NCBI GenBank assembly: GCA_963576735.1
Contig: OY755198.1
Coordinates: forward strand, 4,960,001-5,024,000
Direction: 5' to 3'
Length of the DNA: 64,000 bases
Origin: Bedellia somnulentella
Lineage: Eukaryota; Arthropoda; Insecta; Lepidoptera; Bedelliidae
Shown piece after piece: positions 31,338 to 43,803 of this stretch. The position numbers and the translations under genes were made by a program. The notes under the pieces were generated by a model that was given only the letters and a program-made list of their open reading frames with translations, was not told the DNA's origin and made no database searches. The first letter of the stretch is position 1, and each line of letters begins with the position of its first letter.

Positions 31338-32097
31338 ATTTATTTATTTATTTATTTATTTTTCCACATTAACAATACCATTACAGGACAAGCCTAATTC
31401 GATATTGTAGTTTTAATATTTACATTCCATTAATTAATAAAAACTAATTAACTAACAAAAAAATACAATTAGGTTACATTTAAACTTATAACTTATTTAT
31501 AACATTTATAAATTAATTTAAATTAAATATAATCAATTAACATTAAATATAATTACTTAACATTAATAACATAACATAAATGTTCACGCCGAATATCCCC
31601 GAAGGGGTTGGCAGAGGTACTAATCCTTCTGAACATCACGTGACTTTGTCACCTGGTGTTCAGAGTACCCACGTTCTGCATGGACAGTGTACTCACGTGA
31701 TAGGGGGCAGGCCTATCGCCGTTTTGTACGAATACACTGTCACATGACTAAGTACAACTCAGCCATGTGGGTTTCCTCACGATGTTTTCCCTCACCGTTA
31801 ATAACCATGATAAATTAACCACACATACGTCTTTAGAAAAGACAAATTGGTGTATGCCCGACCCAGGATTCGAACACTAGTCGCTTGCACGATAACCAAG
31901 TGTTCTACCCACTGGGCTATCACGGTTGTCATAACATTAACATTAATATAATTAATTAACATTAAATATCATTAAATAATAATAAAATTTTCTTTAAGGA
32001 ACAACCAATTAAGTAGGCACAGTTATCATTTAAACTCATAATAACTTACTATATAAAGGGCACATTTTGTGAATTCACCGAGGGTGCAAAGAAAGCA
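31338..32097. mobile_element. Composite retroposon insertion in the integrase gene
   Basis: Integrase coding sequence is missing between ...KNHYSTY-type codons at 32098 and SVKKASIVER at 31337. The insert starts on + with (TATT)n and TTTTTCCACATTAACAATACC, the inverse of a LINE/SINE 3' end (GTGGAAAAATAAATAAATA). It contains a complete family A SINE (31565-31929) and AT-rich, LINE-like non-coding sequence. Confidence 0.6.
31565..31929 (-). repeat. tRNA-derived SINE family A copy 1
   Basis: The minus strand has a tRNA-like head with A box TAGCCCAGTGGG and B box GTTCGAATCC (31855-31925), a body with GGCGATAGGCCTGCCCCC, and a tail of ATGTT/ATGTTATG repeats. About 365 bp. Confidence 0.8.
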
Positions 32098-32317
32098 ATA
32101 AGTGGAATAGTGGTTTATTTTGTAGGACTCCATTATATTTTTAAATAAATCGTTATAGAATTTAGTTCCTTTATCTGTTTGTAAGTTATTTGGTCGCCTC
32201 TGACTCTTCTTTAAAACACTTTCAAATGCTAGAGATACTTCTGATTTAGTTTTAGTTTTAAGAGGTACAGTCCACGCATACTTTGAAAAACAATCTATTA
32301 TAACCAATATGTATGTA
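32098..32317 (-). pseudogene. int: Polinton integrase, catalytic-core part
   Basis: Encodes YILVIIDCFSKYAWTVPLKT (first Asp) and NNLQTDKGTKFYND (second Asp). Its 5' side ends at the 476-bp direct repeat (32318), beyond which the preceding integrase codons appear only at 44280. Confidence 0.85.
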
Positions 32318-32318
32318 G

Positions 32319-32794
32319 GGGAGTGTGGAGTGTGGAGGTTTTGAAATAAAAACCCAAAATAGCGGTACACTTCGTATAATTTCATCTTTCACAACCACTT
32401 GCCGATACAACGGACTACTGACAATTCCACGCAAAAACAGAGATCGTATATTATACCTTACCTAACCTTAAATCAACTGACAGTCTTATTAATAATACTT
32501 TACTCAAATTTACATAATCATTATTATAACTCATTTATAAATAAAAATAACATTTTAGAAATGAGTATTTACTAAAATTATGGATTTAATTACAATCATT
32601 ATTTTAATCAGCGTGAGCTGTTTTGAAGTAAAGTCAAACTAGTATCTCATTATTCATACACGATACCACTAATACTTATTAAATAGGTAAATAATATGAT
32701 TACACAATAAAGCTAAACAGTTTATCAATTATAAATAGTATAAATTATACATTATAATAGCCAATCATAGCACACTCATTATTATAAGCTTACA
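32319..32794. repeat. 476-bp direct repeat, copy 1
   Basis: Starts GGGAGTGTGGAGTGTGGAGG and ends ATTATAAGCTTACA; 475 of 476 positions appear to agree with copy 2. AT-rich and non-coding. Confidence 0.9.
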
Positions 32795-33179
32795 GCTCGG
32801 CCTTCCTGTTATAAGCGAGTCCCTTCGCTTTTGGAAATATTTTTTTAAAGAATTAATAAAACTTTATTATATTATATATTTTTTTATACATAGGTAAGTT
32901 CATGAAATAACTTGTAAATCCTGGTAACAAGTGATTCAAAATTAACAGGTCCTAATGTGTTAATCCGTACTAATGTTTCATAATTGCGATTGCATTAACT
33001 TTTTATACATACCTATATATGCACACACATATCATAGACATAGTTTTACAGACATTTACATATTATTTACACATTCAATAAACATATATATTTTTATTTA
33101 CATATTCTACACATTACACACTTACAATGTATTTTTTTATTTTTTATTTATACGAATTGTAATATTAAGCACATAAATA
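32795..33179. other. AT-rich sequence inside the 12-kb block, no gene seen
   Basis: Low-complexity ATA/CACA-rich sequence; nothing recognised. Confidence 0.5.
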
Positions 33180-33540
33180 TAGAATACAATAGAACCCATA
33201 ATGGTACTCATCACGTACCTCCTCCTCACAGTCCATATATGTCCCCACCAAGGGGCTCCAGCCCACCCTACATAGGGCGATCTGGCCTCTGGAATTGCGG
33301 GCTGGCAGACCAAAGACCACCACCGCAACAGTAGCCGGGAGCGACGGCCCAACGTGCCCTCGGAAGCACGGAATCATCTTAATTCTCTGATAGTCAGGTG
33401 ATTCAAGCCTGCAATATCCCTCCAAACTCGGTCAAATCTTACAAATCAAATTTTTAAGGTGATCACCCCCCCGGGGATCGAACTCGAGACCTCCGCACCC
33501 GAAACCAAGCGCTCAACCGCGAGGCCACGGAGGCAGTCAT
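33180..33540 (-). repeat. tRNA-derived SINE family D
   Basis: On -, a tRNA-like head reads CCTCCGTGGCCTCGCGGTTG, then GGTCTCGAGTTCGATCCCCG (A- and B-box-like), followed by a GC-rich body. Only one copy in the window. The 5' boundary is near 33540; the tail end is approximate. Confidence 0.55.
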
Positions 33541-36500
33541 CACAGTTAAAACATTTTACAAAGATTACACTGCTAAACAAAAGCACAATTGGTGGCTTAA
33601 AACTATCTCTTCTAGACAACTCTTCAATGGAGAGATCAATACGTTAGTAAAAAGAATAGGCAGATTCACAACTCACATACTCGTGAGGTTATAACTTAAT
33701 TATTAATTATTTGTTTATATATTATATCGTACATCTGTGATCGTACTTATGTGATTTTCTTAGTTATATTTTTTATTTATTTACTATTTAAATCGCTTAG
33801 ATCATTACTGCCTTCTAGGTATGACTGTCATTAGGGAGTGCTTTTAAGACGCGGTACGAGCCTTAATGTCACAATCAGAACTACTATGGTGGTTGCTATG
33901 GAAATATATTATACTGTATGGGACCCCATGTATCAAGTTTATATAAAAATGCTTCAACAAAATCGAAATAAGTGTATTAAACACCTCATTATAGATTTCC
34001 ATATTTAGACAACCTTCCTAACTTCATCATCATCATCATCATCAGCCACTGGACGTTCTAACTTTAAAACCCTTAAGATGTACAAAGGACACTAGGGATC
34101 AACTAATTTTATTGAAAACCATCCATAAAAAGGACTTGTAATCAAGGTTAAACTTCAGCTGTTCGTCCTACAATACTAGAATCCGATTCACATTCCGCAC
34201 CCCATTTTCCGAAGCTGACATTTTTTTTTTTATTAAGCATTTATTCATTTTAAATACTTTTGTAAACAGTTGGACTTTGTTGAATCAGCCGATCAACCTT
34301 TGATGTTCGAGTCCTAAAACTTTCTCATGATATAATTATTTAGATTATGAATTTATTTATTTTAAAGTACGTATTTTAAGTACTTATATCCATCAATATA
34401 TGTATCTTATCTTGCCATACAACGCGGTAACGCTTCCAGCATCTTAGGTACCCTTTCCCGATAAGAGGAACTGGAAGATGTTTTTAGATTTTAAGTTAGG
34501 TTTTTTTTTTTTAATAATATAAAATTTTTCTTTTTTTAAATTTATATATGCCTGACCATGATAATTTAATGTACAGGGTTTATTAATTTTTCCTACCTTG
34601 ACTTTTATTTAGTAAGCTTTATGATAATGGTAAGCTAGTTCTAAATAAGCTCTTATTGATTGTGTACCGAAAATAATAATTTCCTTGGAAAATAATAGTT
34701 GCACGGGGATTTGCTATAACTAACTCATATGGCCAATAGAAAGGAGTTTCCCGTTTCTGATTTGACTCAAGAGCATTCTGCTCCCGGAAAAACTGTCCGT
34801 CCACTCCTGGTCTTAGTACCTATGCTGACTTGTACCTAGTCAATAAACTTCGTACCAGATACCTTAAGTTGCTAGATTAATAAATCGCGCGCATAGCACA
34901 CAATTACGCTGAGCGATTTCTGATTTATTCTCTGATTGATTATTGTTACTTTTGTGTTTAAATTACACCATCTGAATTTATTACTGAATAAACTTTTGTA
35001 ACATAAATTACCCTTTTATTCCCTCAATATGGATAACTTTATATATTATCTTACATATATATCATACAATCTTACATATATATTTCTTTTTGTATTTGAT
35101 GTTTATTACCAGTTTTTAAATATAAATATACCTACTTCAAAATTAGTACCATATATGACAAAGAATCTTATTTAGGTATACTTAATAATAATAATATCAT
35201 AATTAATTATACATGTACATGTTTTTAAAAACTTGTTATATTCGCCTGGTCTGGTGGGGATGACAATCTGATGCCTTCAAACGAATTCATCTCTATAAAC
35301 TATCCATATCATAGCCGATGTACAATTATTTTGTTTTAAATACTTATTTTAATTTGCAATTTTCTATATCAACTTCAAAATTAGTATACTATACTGTAAC
35401 TATTGGTAGAAACTTTAGAGGTCATCCTTGCTTGAAATATTGTGTACAGTTTGTTTCTCTAATAAATATTAAGCTATGGTAAAATGTACATAATTTTGAT
35501 TTATACCATTTTAATTTATTTTTACCTTCCCCTGCTCGTGGTTCTAATTATATTTTTAACAAATGGAAGCAGGGCGAAAATCTACAGTTATAGTCTTGAC
35601 AGTTATGATGAGCGACACTTTTAAGTACAGAAACAATGTTAAGATTATAGTGTATAGTGAGTGGGTGACCCTAGTGTTGCCGATTCAATACTAGCCCTAT
35701 AAAAATTCACGTATTTGACATTTTAGCCCATTCGTACACTTTATCGTAATTGATATATTGTAATGATAGAAGATATTTTTTTTTATAATATATTTGCATC
35801 GAAATCTTCGGAAATCGGAACCAAAGCAAAGCATATAAAATGGAAATAATTACAGTCTTAATTTGGTCATGAATGGCTAAAAATTTAATATTTCCCGAAG
35901 GATATGCGATGGATTTAGATTCTGTGCTAATGATAATGACTAAAATACCAGAATTAACGAAAATAAGACAATTATAATTCACACAGACAGTTCATCTTGA
36001 TGCCTAAGCCGTTGTAGGCAGCTATCGTGTCCGCGAGAGGATCACAGGTATACAGGAGGTATACCCTTGTTGACGTTTATGCTATGACGTTTATCACTCT
36101 CTACCAGCCCATGCACCTATACATAAGCATTTCTATTATGGTAAAGATATCTCAAAGCTACTAAAGATTTTGGCTAAAAATTACTTAAGATTTAAGAAAA
36201 CTTCAGAAGAAAAGTATTGAATGTTTGACGCTGATTTGGTTTATATGGCAAATAAAACATAGTCTCCACCGATGTACGTCTTTATCGTTCGTTTTACGTT
36301 CTGAACTTCTACGTTGTAGTTGTAATGCTCACGGGATTTATTAGAGACCTACCTATAGCCCTGAGTAGAGGTATACCCTTTGGAACTATCATATCAAAGT
36401 TGAGCTCTCTGGATTTAGTAGGTTTCTGTCAGAGCGTGACTTACAACCTCTACACAGCAATTTAGTGCTACCCCATTTACTTTGATGTCAGTTAAGTATT

Positions 36501-37750
36501 TATCAAGTTCAAGGTCTAAAGCTGAACATGAGCTATTTCATTGTTTTTCATTTATATCCTTCGGATTACCCTTCTTGGTATGTATATTTTTTTTTTTTGT
36601 TCGCTGCAATGAACTGACAAATGAGAAGACTTTTCCAGCCAGACCAGGTGAACAAGGCGGTCATAATTATAATAATTTATCTTTGATATTGTTGATATTA
36701 TTTAATTTAAGTAATGGAATTTAGTTTTATTATTGATATTTAAATACACTATCTTATTAATTTGCAATACTGAATATTAATGTAAAAAATATAAAATGTA
36801 TACAAAACAGGAACAATACATTCACAAATTGTAACTATGATCAATTTTTGAAACAGAACATTCAATTTATTAAATCAGTAGTAGTCCCCATTTGATGCAA
36901 ATATTAAATATTGGTTTTAATATCATTACATCAATAAGGCCTCCGCGACAAAGTGAAAATTCCGGCATCTGCCAAACAGGTTCGCCCAGTCCGGAGACCA
37001 AATATAACAAACTTTTTGAAATTACCCGAAAATTCAAATCGTTTTCTATTATTATTATTTTAGATTGAGCTACAATTAAACATATTCGTAAAACCTTACA
37101 TTTTATATTGAATTTGTAAATCTACCTAGCATTAATTGAGTTTATATAGTTAAATAATTACAAGTTGTATTTTGCCCTTTTCGGTTAATAAATTTGAATT
37201 TGAAGCATCTTGTCCATCGCAAAAGCAGAGTACATTTGCGATCAATTTTTCGCCTTGAGAATCATTCAAGATGGTCACCATATTGACCAACCTTAACCGT
37301 ATTAAAGAAATTAAAAACTTGTTCGGGTTTAAGCAGCTGCCTGAGCACCTACCCTACACCGTGCAGCAGACAATCTACATCCTGGCGCCCATTAATTTTA
37401 CATTAATTTAGTAGATTGTTTTTGGCGTAATAATATTGATCAAGCGATTCTCCGTACTGAACTCTTTCAGCCAGCATCTCAGACAAAATAAACAATAGCT
37501 CATCCATTATCATTTACCCTACGTCGTTTCAAACTAAGCGACCCAACCAAAGAGCTGCGGATACTGTCTATTTTGTTTTGGGAATAGTATCCACCCTCGC
37601 GTTTGCGTGCACAATGCTGTGAACATCGCTCCCTGCTATTTTCTCGTCCTCACGCCTCTACACTAGGCGAACGCTCTCGTGTACGCCGAACCGGCTTACG
37701 AAGAGACCTCTCCGCTGTTATTGGACTATTCGTTGTTCACCTGTTCACCT
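33541..37750. other. Mostly unassigned AT-rich sequence with simple repeats
   Basis: No convincing gene. It contains a (CAT)n run at 34024-34041 followed by CAGCCACTGGACGTTC, the start of a repeat very common in Lepidoptera. A LINE-like 3' end (GGTTAATAAATTTGAATTTG) lies near 37182-37202, and an ATG-led stretch at 37271 (MVTILTNLNRIKEIKNLFGF) looks coding but soon stops. Confidence 0.4.
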
Positions 37751-37951
37751 CGATTGACCTCGGTATCACGCTCCCGTAATACCCACGGTCGATTTACCTC
37801 GGTATCACGCTCCCGTAATACCCACGGTTGTCGATTGACCTCGGTATCACGCTCCCGTAATACCCACGGTCGATTTACCTCGGTATCACGCTCCCGTAAT
37901 ACCCACGGTTGTCGATTGACCTCGGTACCACGCTCCCGTAATACCCACGGT
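37751..37951. repeat. Minisatellite, five 39/42-bp units
   Basis: Units beginning CGATTGACCTCGG or CGATTTACCTCGG and ending ACCCACGGT(TGT) alternate 39, 42, 39, 42, 39 bp, an 81-bp higher-order period. Because the unit lengths are multiples of three and stop-free, both strands carry open frames (94 and 98 codons) that are by-products. Confidence 0.9.
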
Positions 37952-38824
37952 CGTTCAGCATAACGCTTCCTGTCATCTCCAACACCTCCGTGTTGACTGG
38001 CCTTTTTTTTTGGCACCTCCATGCCAATTCTGCGCTCAATCTATCGTAACTGAGGCTACGACTTCTGCTCTCTTCTCGATCCATGGTGGAGAACTGAAAC
38101 TGACAAATTTCAGCTTAGTAAACAATCAAGCCAACCCTCAGTACACATACTTTAGCTTCTTTGATCTCAATGGGCCTAACAATTAGTATAACGCAATTCC
38201 AATTTTCTTTTATTGAAATTAAAGGCGACCTTCGCAAATGTAACTTAAATATTTCACTGATAACAAATGTATGGCTGACTATTTTATTAGAAGGTAGTTG
38301 TTAAAAGTTTCAAAATGTTTAATTCTTACTTTGTATTGCAAACTAATATTTAAACAGTTACTTTATTAATCCTTGGTCATGTAATTCTCTTACGGATTCA
38401 CGGTATTATCTTACACACGCTTTGTACAGCTTTACAGGGGGCCGAAGAAAATGTATAATACCTACTTGGTTTAATAAAGAATATTTTGATTTTGACGTTT
38501 TTACCTCTTACGTGAATAATATGAAGACACTACAATAAGCGAGTGACTATCTCAAATTTAAAATAAATAATAAAGATATTATGCATCATGATGAGTATTA
38601 AAACAACTATGTGTTCCTTCGTATTATGTTCCAAAACTAGATTTATAAACATAAAAGGCCTCAATATTTTTTTTATTTTATTTTTTAAACTTACAGGTTT
38701 GCTAAAATTTTAGTAGCAGTAGTAGTAGTAATTTGTAGTAAACTTATAGTAAGTTTGCAGTTGAGTTGTACAAAATATAAAAAAAAACAACCTGGATACT
38801 CACAACCAGGCATGGTGTAAAATC
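37952..38824. other. Unassigned sequence, no gene seen
   Basis: AT-rich with a short (AGTAGTAGT) run near 38713-38730. Nothing recognised. Confidence 0.45.
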
Positions 38825-38858
38825 GTTTGCAATAGAATCCAACAATCATGTAAACAAA
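38825..38858. repeat. 34-bp inverted repeat, left copy
   Basis: GTTTGCAATAGAATCCAACA... is found as an exact reverse complement at 42398-42431, 3.5 kb away. They could be relics of a longer inverted pair or of an inversion. Confidence 0.75.
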
Positions 38859-38885
38859 TATGGCGGACTGACATTGACAGCGTAT

Positions 38886-41060
38886 TGTTTATGCCCATAG
38901 TGATGTCATAGTGTTCTAATTTAATTTTAATTAAATTAATTTTTCTAATGAGAGGTTTTCTTTTTGAGAAATTAAAAAACAACATAGTTTCCTAGAGCTC
39001 TGTAGATGGCGTTGATGTAACTACGTTACCTTTGACTATGAACACTAGAGACAGAGCGATGTTACGTCATCCATTTTAAAAAGAGAAGCCCTTATTTAAG
39101 TTCTTATATGTTAAAAAGAGACATAAATTTTTATTGTCATCTCTATCGCGTAACCCGTTTTGTTGATGTCACACTTTTAAATTGTGACAAACAAAGCGTC
39201 GACTTGTGAGCGATTTTGGTTTTCTTCTGATTTTGAGAAAGATTTTATTCATTTGTATATTGTTATTGTGACAAAAGAGACTCCATTAATTTAGTTATTA
39301 TTTAGTGAGGTATGGTTGGGTGTAGCGTGCTTGGCTGCGGAAGCCACAGCAAAAAACACATCGAAGGATTGACTTTCCACAAGTGAGTGAGTTTTTTAAT
39401 GTTTTTCTACAGATAAATACATAATAAATACATTGCGCGATCAGAAAAAAAGTGATTCAAATGTTAATTACGTTGAACTAGATTACTAGCATTTTCTTTA
39501 GTTATTTTGAGCAATTTTTTAATAGTATAACCTAAAAATATGCAGTATCTCAGTGTTGCCATAATTCACGTTTTCATCCTACCCTGTCGTTAGGGTAAAA
39601 TTTTCAAATTAGTAAACTGATGTTAATGAGTGAGTATATTATGAATTTCGTCGCGCTATAGTGACGCTGAATGATTTCCAATTGTTATCTACGGAATTAG
39701 TAAGTAATAAATTTGTTATATTTATTTAATTTCTTCGTATTCATTACAGTTTTCCTAAAGACCCGAATCTACGAGAAAAATGGATTGCGGCCACTGGAAG
39801 ATGCAATTGGAAATCAACCAAAGTTTTGAGGCATACTATAAAATTGAAAGGCACCTCGTTCTTGTCCAAAGACTAAGCTTTGGCTCAAATGGTCGCAGTT
39901 GTTTTGAAAAAGAATTTAGGTAAAAGAATATTTCCGACATTAAACGACCACATCAGAGAGCAAAATCCGTTCGAAAACCACCTTGTGCTGTTAATAAAGG
40001 CTATAGCTTTAAAATACTTAGATGTACGAATACATCATCTTTTGAAAAATGTGACTGAAATAGACGAATGAATTCGAAATTTTCACACGAAACTGATTTT
40101 GTTTAAAGGTCAATAGTAAATAATGCAATAAAACTCATGTACAAAATAGTGCTGTCTTTTATTTTTCAAAATACAAACATAGACCCCACTATACCCATGA
40201 TGACCCGTATGATATTTACATAACTCACACTTATGGAACAGCTGTTTTTTTTGTCCAGTAACAAAGTTAGTCCCGTACAAAAATTTATTCGTAATCATGG
40301 GAAGATTCATCCCTGATAGTTAGTACAATGCTTTAGATTTCACGGTGTATTAAACATCAGTATAAATGGTAAAATTAAACAAAAAAGATTGTATAATACT
40401 AGGAGCAAGTATGTATAATTATATGATTGCAGGAAATAATATAGTAAACAGTAAACCTTTAATTAAACAATAAATTGACGTAATCAATTTTAAATTAAAA
40501 AGTAGCTTTTAGAATGGTGATTATAGTATTTTGGGGTAATTGTTTTCTAGTGATCGCAACATTACAGGGAAAAATATTGCTATCTAAAAGAGGTACTCTC
40601 CCGTTGCATTATGACTCTGTCTATAGTGTTCATAGTCAAAGTACGTTACTAACTTAAATTTTTTCCTCGTGGCCTCAATCGTGTTGCCACAATAATTTCG
40701 CCAATGTCAACTTTAAAAACATGTGTCACATCACCATAGAGTAACTTTTTGGAGAGTAAAAACAACAAAAAGAATGTTAAATATAAATACCGGCTTTGTT
40801 TATTTACTTTTAAGCTATCTTGGCTTAAACTGATATTTATTTAGACTTTCAAATCAGAACGTTTTTATGTACGTTCCGTTTTACGATATCATTACATCCA
40901 AGTGTGAAAAACGGTGTGACGTTCCGTTCCTACCAGTAACATAGCAAATCTGGCGCCATCTATCCTGAGAACAAGGAAGAAGAAAAAAAGAAAAAAAGGA
41001 AAACCTCTCATTATTTTAATTTTAAGTCATAGACTATGGCCCATAGTAGGATAGGTACTA
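38886..41060 (+). mobile_element. THAP-domain DNA transposon derivative
   Basis: Imperfect inverted repeats of about 170 bp flank a two-exon THAP remnant. The left arm has TGCCCATAGT, TAATGAGAGGTTTTC, GTAGATGGCG and CCTTTGACTATGAACACTA. The right arm has their complements (TAGTGTTCATAGTCAAAG at 40626, CGCCATCTAT at about 40954, GAAAACCTCTCATTA at about 41000). At 2.2 kb it is an internally deleted derivative of a P-element-like or other THAP transposon. Confidence 0.6.
39312..40071 (+). pseudogene. THAP transposase remnant with intron
   Basis: Exon 1 (39312-39382) encodes MVGCSVLGCGSHSKKHIEGL plus TFH and ends at a good donor (AA|GTGAGT). Exon 2 starts at 39750 after TTACAG and continues FPKDPNLREKWIAATGR, the THAP domain core. 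The later zinc Cys/His pair is missing. An in-frame TAA at 39874 separates a tail, LKKNLGKRIFPTLND, then HLVLLIKAIALKYLDVRIHH, which resembles the C-terminal end of THAP transposases. The middle, including the catalytic domain, has been deleted. Confidence 0.6.
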
Positions 41061-41400
41061 AAATAAAACTGACTAAAAAATACCAATTGTATGCTATGTC
41101 AAAGTCCGTGATGCCGTGCAAAGGTCGTCATTCCAAGAAAAATATGTCCAGCCAAATCGTAAAGCAAAACAAAAGTCCAAAATGAGAATGCAAAGTCGTA
41201 GAAATCGGAAACAGAAAACGGCAACAGAAAACACTAATGCACAGCGAACCCACAGAACGGTGAATGACTGTGAATGACAATTCTAACAAAATGGCCACCC
41301 GTCAATTTTTAAAAACTAACCATTATTTTTATGGCTTAGGATACAATCCGATTTAGTTAATTATATTAAGCTCTTGAATTTTTTTTTTATTTTATTCAAA
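41061..41400. other. Short unassigned region
   Basis: No gene seen. It contains AAAACGGCAACAGAAAAC-type sequence of unknown origin. Confidence 0.4.
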
Positions 41401-41735
41401 TAATAACATAAACATAACATAAACGTTCACGCCGTTTATCCCCGAAGGGGTTGGCAGAGGTACCATACTTCTGAACTCACATGGCAGCGCCATCTAGTCT
41501 CCAGAGAAGGTACCCACGTTTTGCTAAGACAGTGTACTCACGTGATAGGGGGCAGGCCTATCGCCGTTTTGTACGAATACACTGTCACATGACTAAGTAC
41601 AACTCAGCCATGTGGGTTTCCTCACGATGTTTTCCCTCACCGTTAACAACCATGATAAATTAACCACACATATGACTTTAGAAAAGACAAATTTTCGGGC
41701 GGGTGTTCTATCCACTGGACTATCATGTCGTTTAT
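41401..41735 (-). repeat. SINE family A copy 2 (internal deletion)
   Basis: Same 3' end and body as other A copies, but part of the tRNA-like head is deleted (GACAAATTTTCGGGCGGGTGTTCTATCC). Arranged head-to-tail with copy 3. Confidence 0.75.
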
Positions 41736-41744
41736 TAAATTAAA

Positions 41745-42109
41745 AACATAACATAACAAAAACGTTCACGCCGAATATCCCCGAAGGGGTTGGCAGAGGT
41801 ACTAATACTTCTGAACATCACGTGACTTTGTCACCTGGTGTTCAGAGTACCCACGTTTTGCATGGACAGTGTACTCACGTGATGGGGGGCAGGCCTATCG
41901 CCGTTTTGTACGAATACACTGTCACATGACTAAGTACAACTCAGCCATGCGGGTTTCCTCACGATGTTTTCCCTCACCGTTACCAACCATGATAAATTAA
42001 CCACACATATGTCTTTAGAAAAGACAAATTGGTGTAGGCCCGACCCAGGATTTGAACACTAGTCGCTTGCACGATAACCGAGTGTTCTACCCACTGGGCT
42101 ATCACGGTT
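41745..42109 (-). repeat. SINE family A copy 3
   Basis: Near full-length, tRNA-like head at 42035-42109, tail CATAACATAAC at the left. Direct neighbour of copy 2 in the same orientation. Confidence 0.8.
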
Positions 42110-43803
42110 TTTAAATTAAAATAATTTATTAAATTATAAATAAAGGATAACTTCAGATTACGAACAACACTAACTTTTCAATGACTTATAGAGTTCGATG
42201 AGTAAAAAACTAAGATGACAGCTTGTGAAATACTTCGAAATTTTTACGTTGCAAATGTTTTAACAAATTTAACTTATAAATACAAGTTAAATCGTGTTGA
42301 AGATAATGTGAAAACAATGGTGCGTTCGTTGAAATCAGACTATGTTCATAATTGATCGTCAAATGTATGTGATTAAGGAGTAATCGTGACAATTTGGTTT
42401 GTTTACATGATTGTTGGATTCTATTGCAAACTAGATTAAGCAATGCGAGCAATGCATCACACGTAATATCGCTCGGACGCGTACTGATATATTACACATT
42501 ACTCGACCATCCCAAACATCACACTTAGCATGGCACTACATTTCATTCCATTACACTACCATAGAGCACTGCAGTTTGATGCTGCGTGATTGATCGGTAA
42601 CGAACTTATGGGTAAGCAAATGAAAGCGATACTTAAAACGATAGCAATAAAAATATCCTAAAGTCAATAGTTGTTTTAATTATAATAGCAAAAAGTTTTA
42701 AATTGTATTCAAAGATTTCGGTTAACATCGATGAATCCCATCAACATTCGTCTCAGGCATGTATTTTATTTAATTCAGTGTAACTAAAACTCTTACTACA
42801 TTCAATGGTAGTTTTCTAGGTTTACAACTAATGCATTAAGTTTTCATAGTTTTGGATTAGCACCGGGACATTCAATTTATTTCTAAAATCAAGTTCAATA
42901 TAATTTATTGATTGATTTTGATAATTGTTTGATATTTAAAATCGTGTTATCTTGACATACATTTCGAATCTTTGTAAATATCAAATGAATCCATGCACAT
43001 TGCTAGTCCTAAGCCTGGACCACACTTGAGTTAAATAAACGCGAGTAAAAGTATGATGACAAAATAACTTTATTCAAAAACGTATAAATATTTAAAAAGT
43101 AATGGATACATTTCTTCTCTAATCCCGTCTTACTCGCTCACGTAATTCTATAACTACCTATAACACTGCTATTCTACCTCATGTGATATATTTATATTCC
43201 CATTACACGAAATATTTAATTAATTACACAACACCACACGCCTGATAGTAGGAATTGTTAGATCGTAGCATCAAATGTAATGCTTTAAACAGATGTTGTA
43301 ATGCCATATGTCATAATTTCAAAGTGTACTGTTTTCGCACGTGTACTCACAATCATAAACGAAAAATGTTTTAGAAAATTCACTATACGGTATATCGATC
43401 CAACATTTCAATATTTTTCGATAATCAGAGCTCTATACCAATCTTCAGATCGATAAGTTGACAAACAGTAGCTTTGAAAAAAAAACAATCTGAGCTATCG
43501 GGAAAAAAAGGACTAGATATCAGGCTCAAGTATGTAACAGATTAACACTCTTATGTATCGCCCCTATGTTTTTGAGAATAAATGAAAATTCTTTTAAAAT
43601 ACTTTCTTGCCTTCAATTGAAATAGACTTTATTATTTACGACTGTTTATGGATGCTATTTTATGAAGAAGAAGGCAATTTCACCATAGCAAGGATTCTAA
43701 TTACGCAAACACAAAAAAAAGAACAGGGTACTTACGTAGGCGCAGTACGAAAAACGTGATATTTTTCGCCTATCCTCACTTCTGAGTTGTAGGGTCAACT
43801 TCA
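42110..43803. other. Unassigned AT-rich sequence including the right 34-bp inverted repeat
   Basis: No gene recognised. The 34-bp inverse of 38825-38858 lies at 42398-42431. Sequence immediately before 43804 reads GGGTCAACTTCA and shows no polypurine tract. Confidence 0.45.

Noticed and set aside
33137..33425. 71- and 86-codon frames on -
   Set aside because: They lie in the GC-rich body of a SINE.
37679..38022. Repetitive proteins of 94 and 98 codons on both strands
   Set aside because: Produced by the minisatellite, whose unit lengths are multiples of three.
39312..40071. A functional host THAP gene
   Set aside because: In-frame stop, incomplete zinc ligands and flanking inverted repeats point to a transposon remnant.
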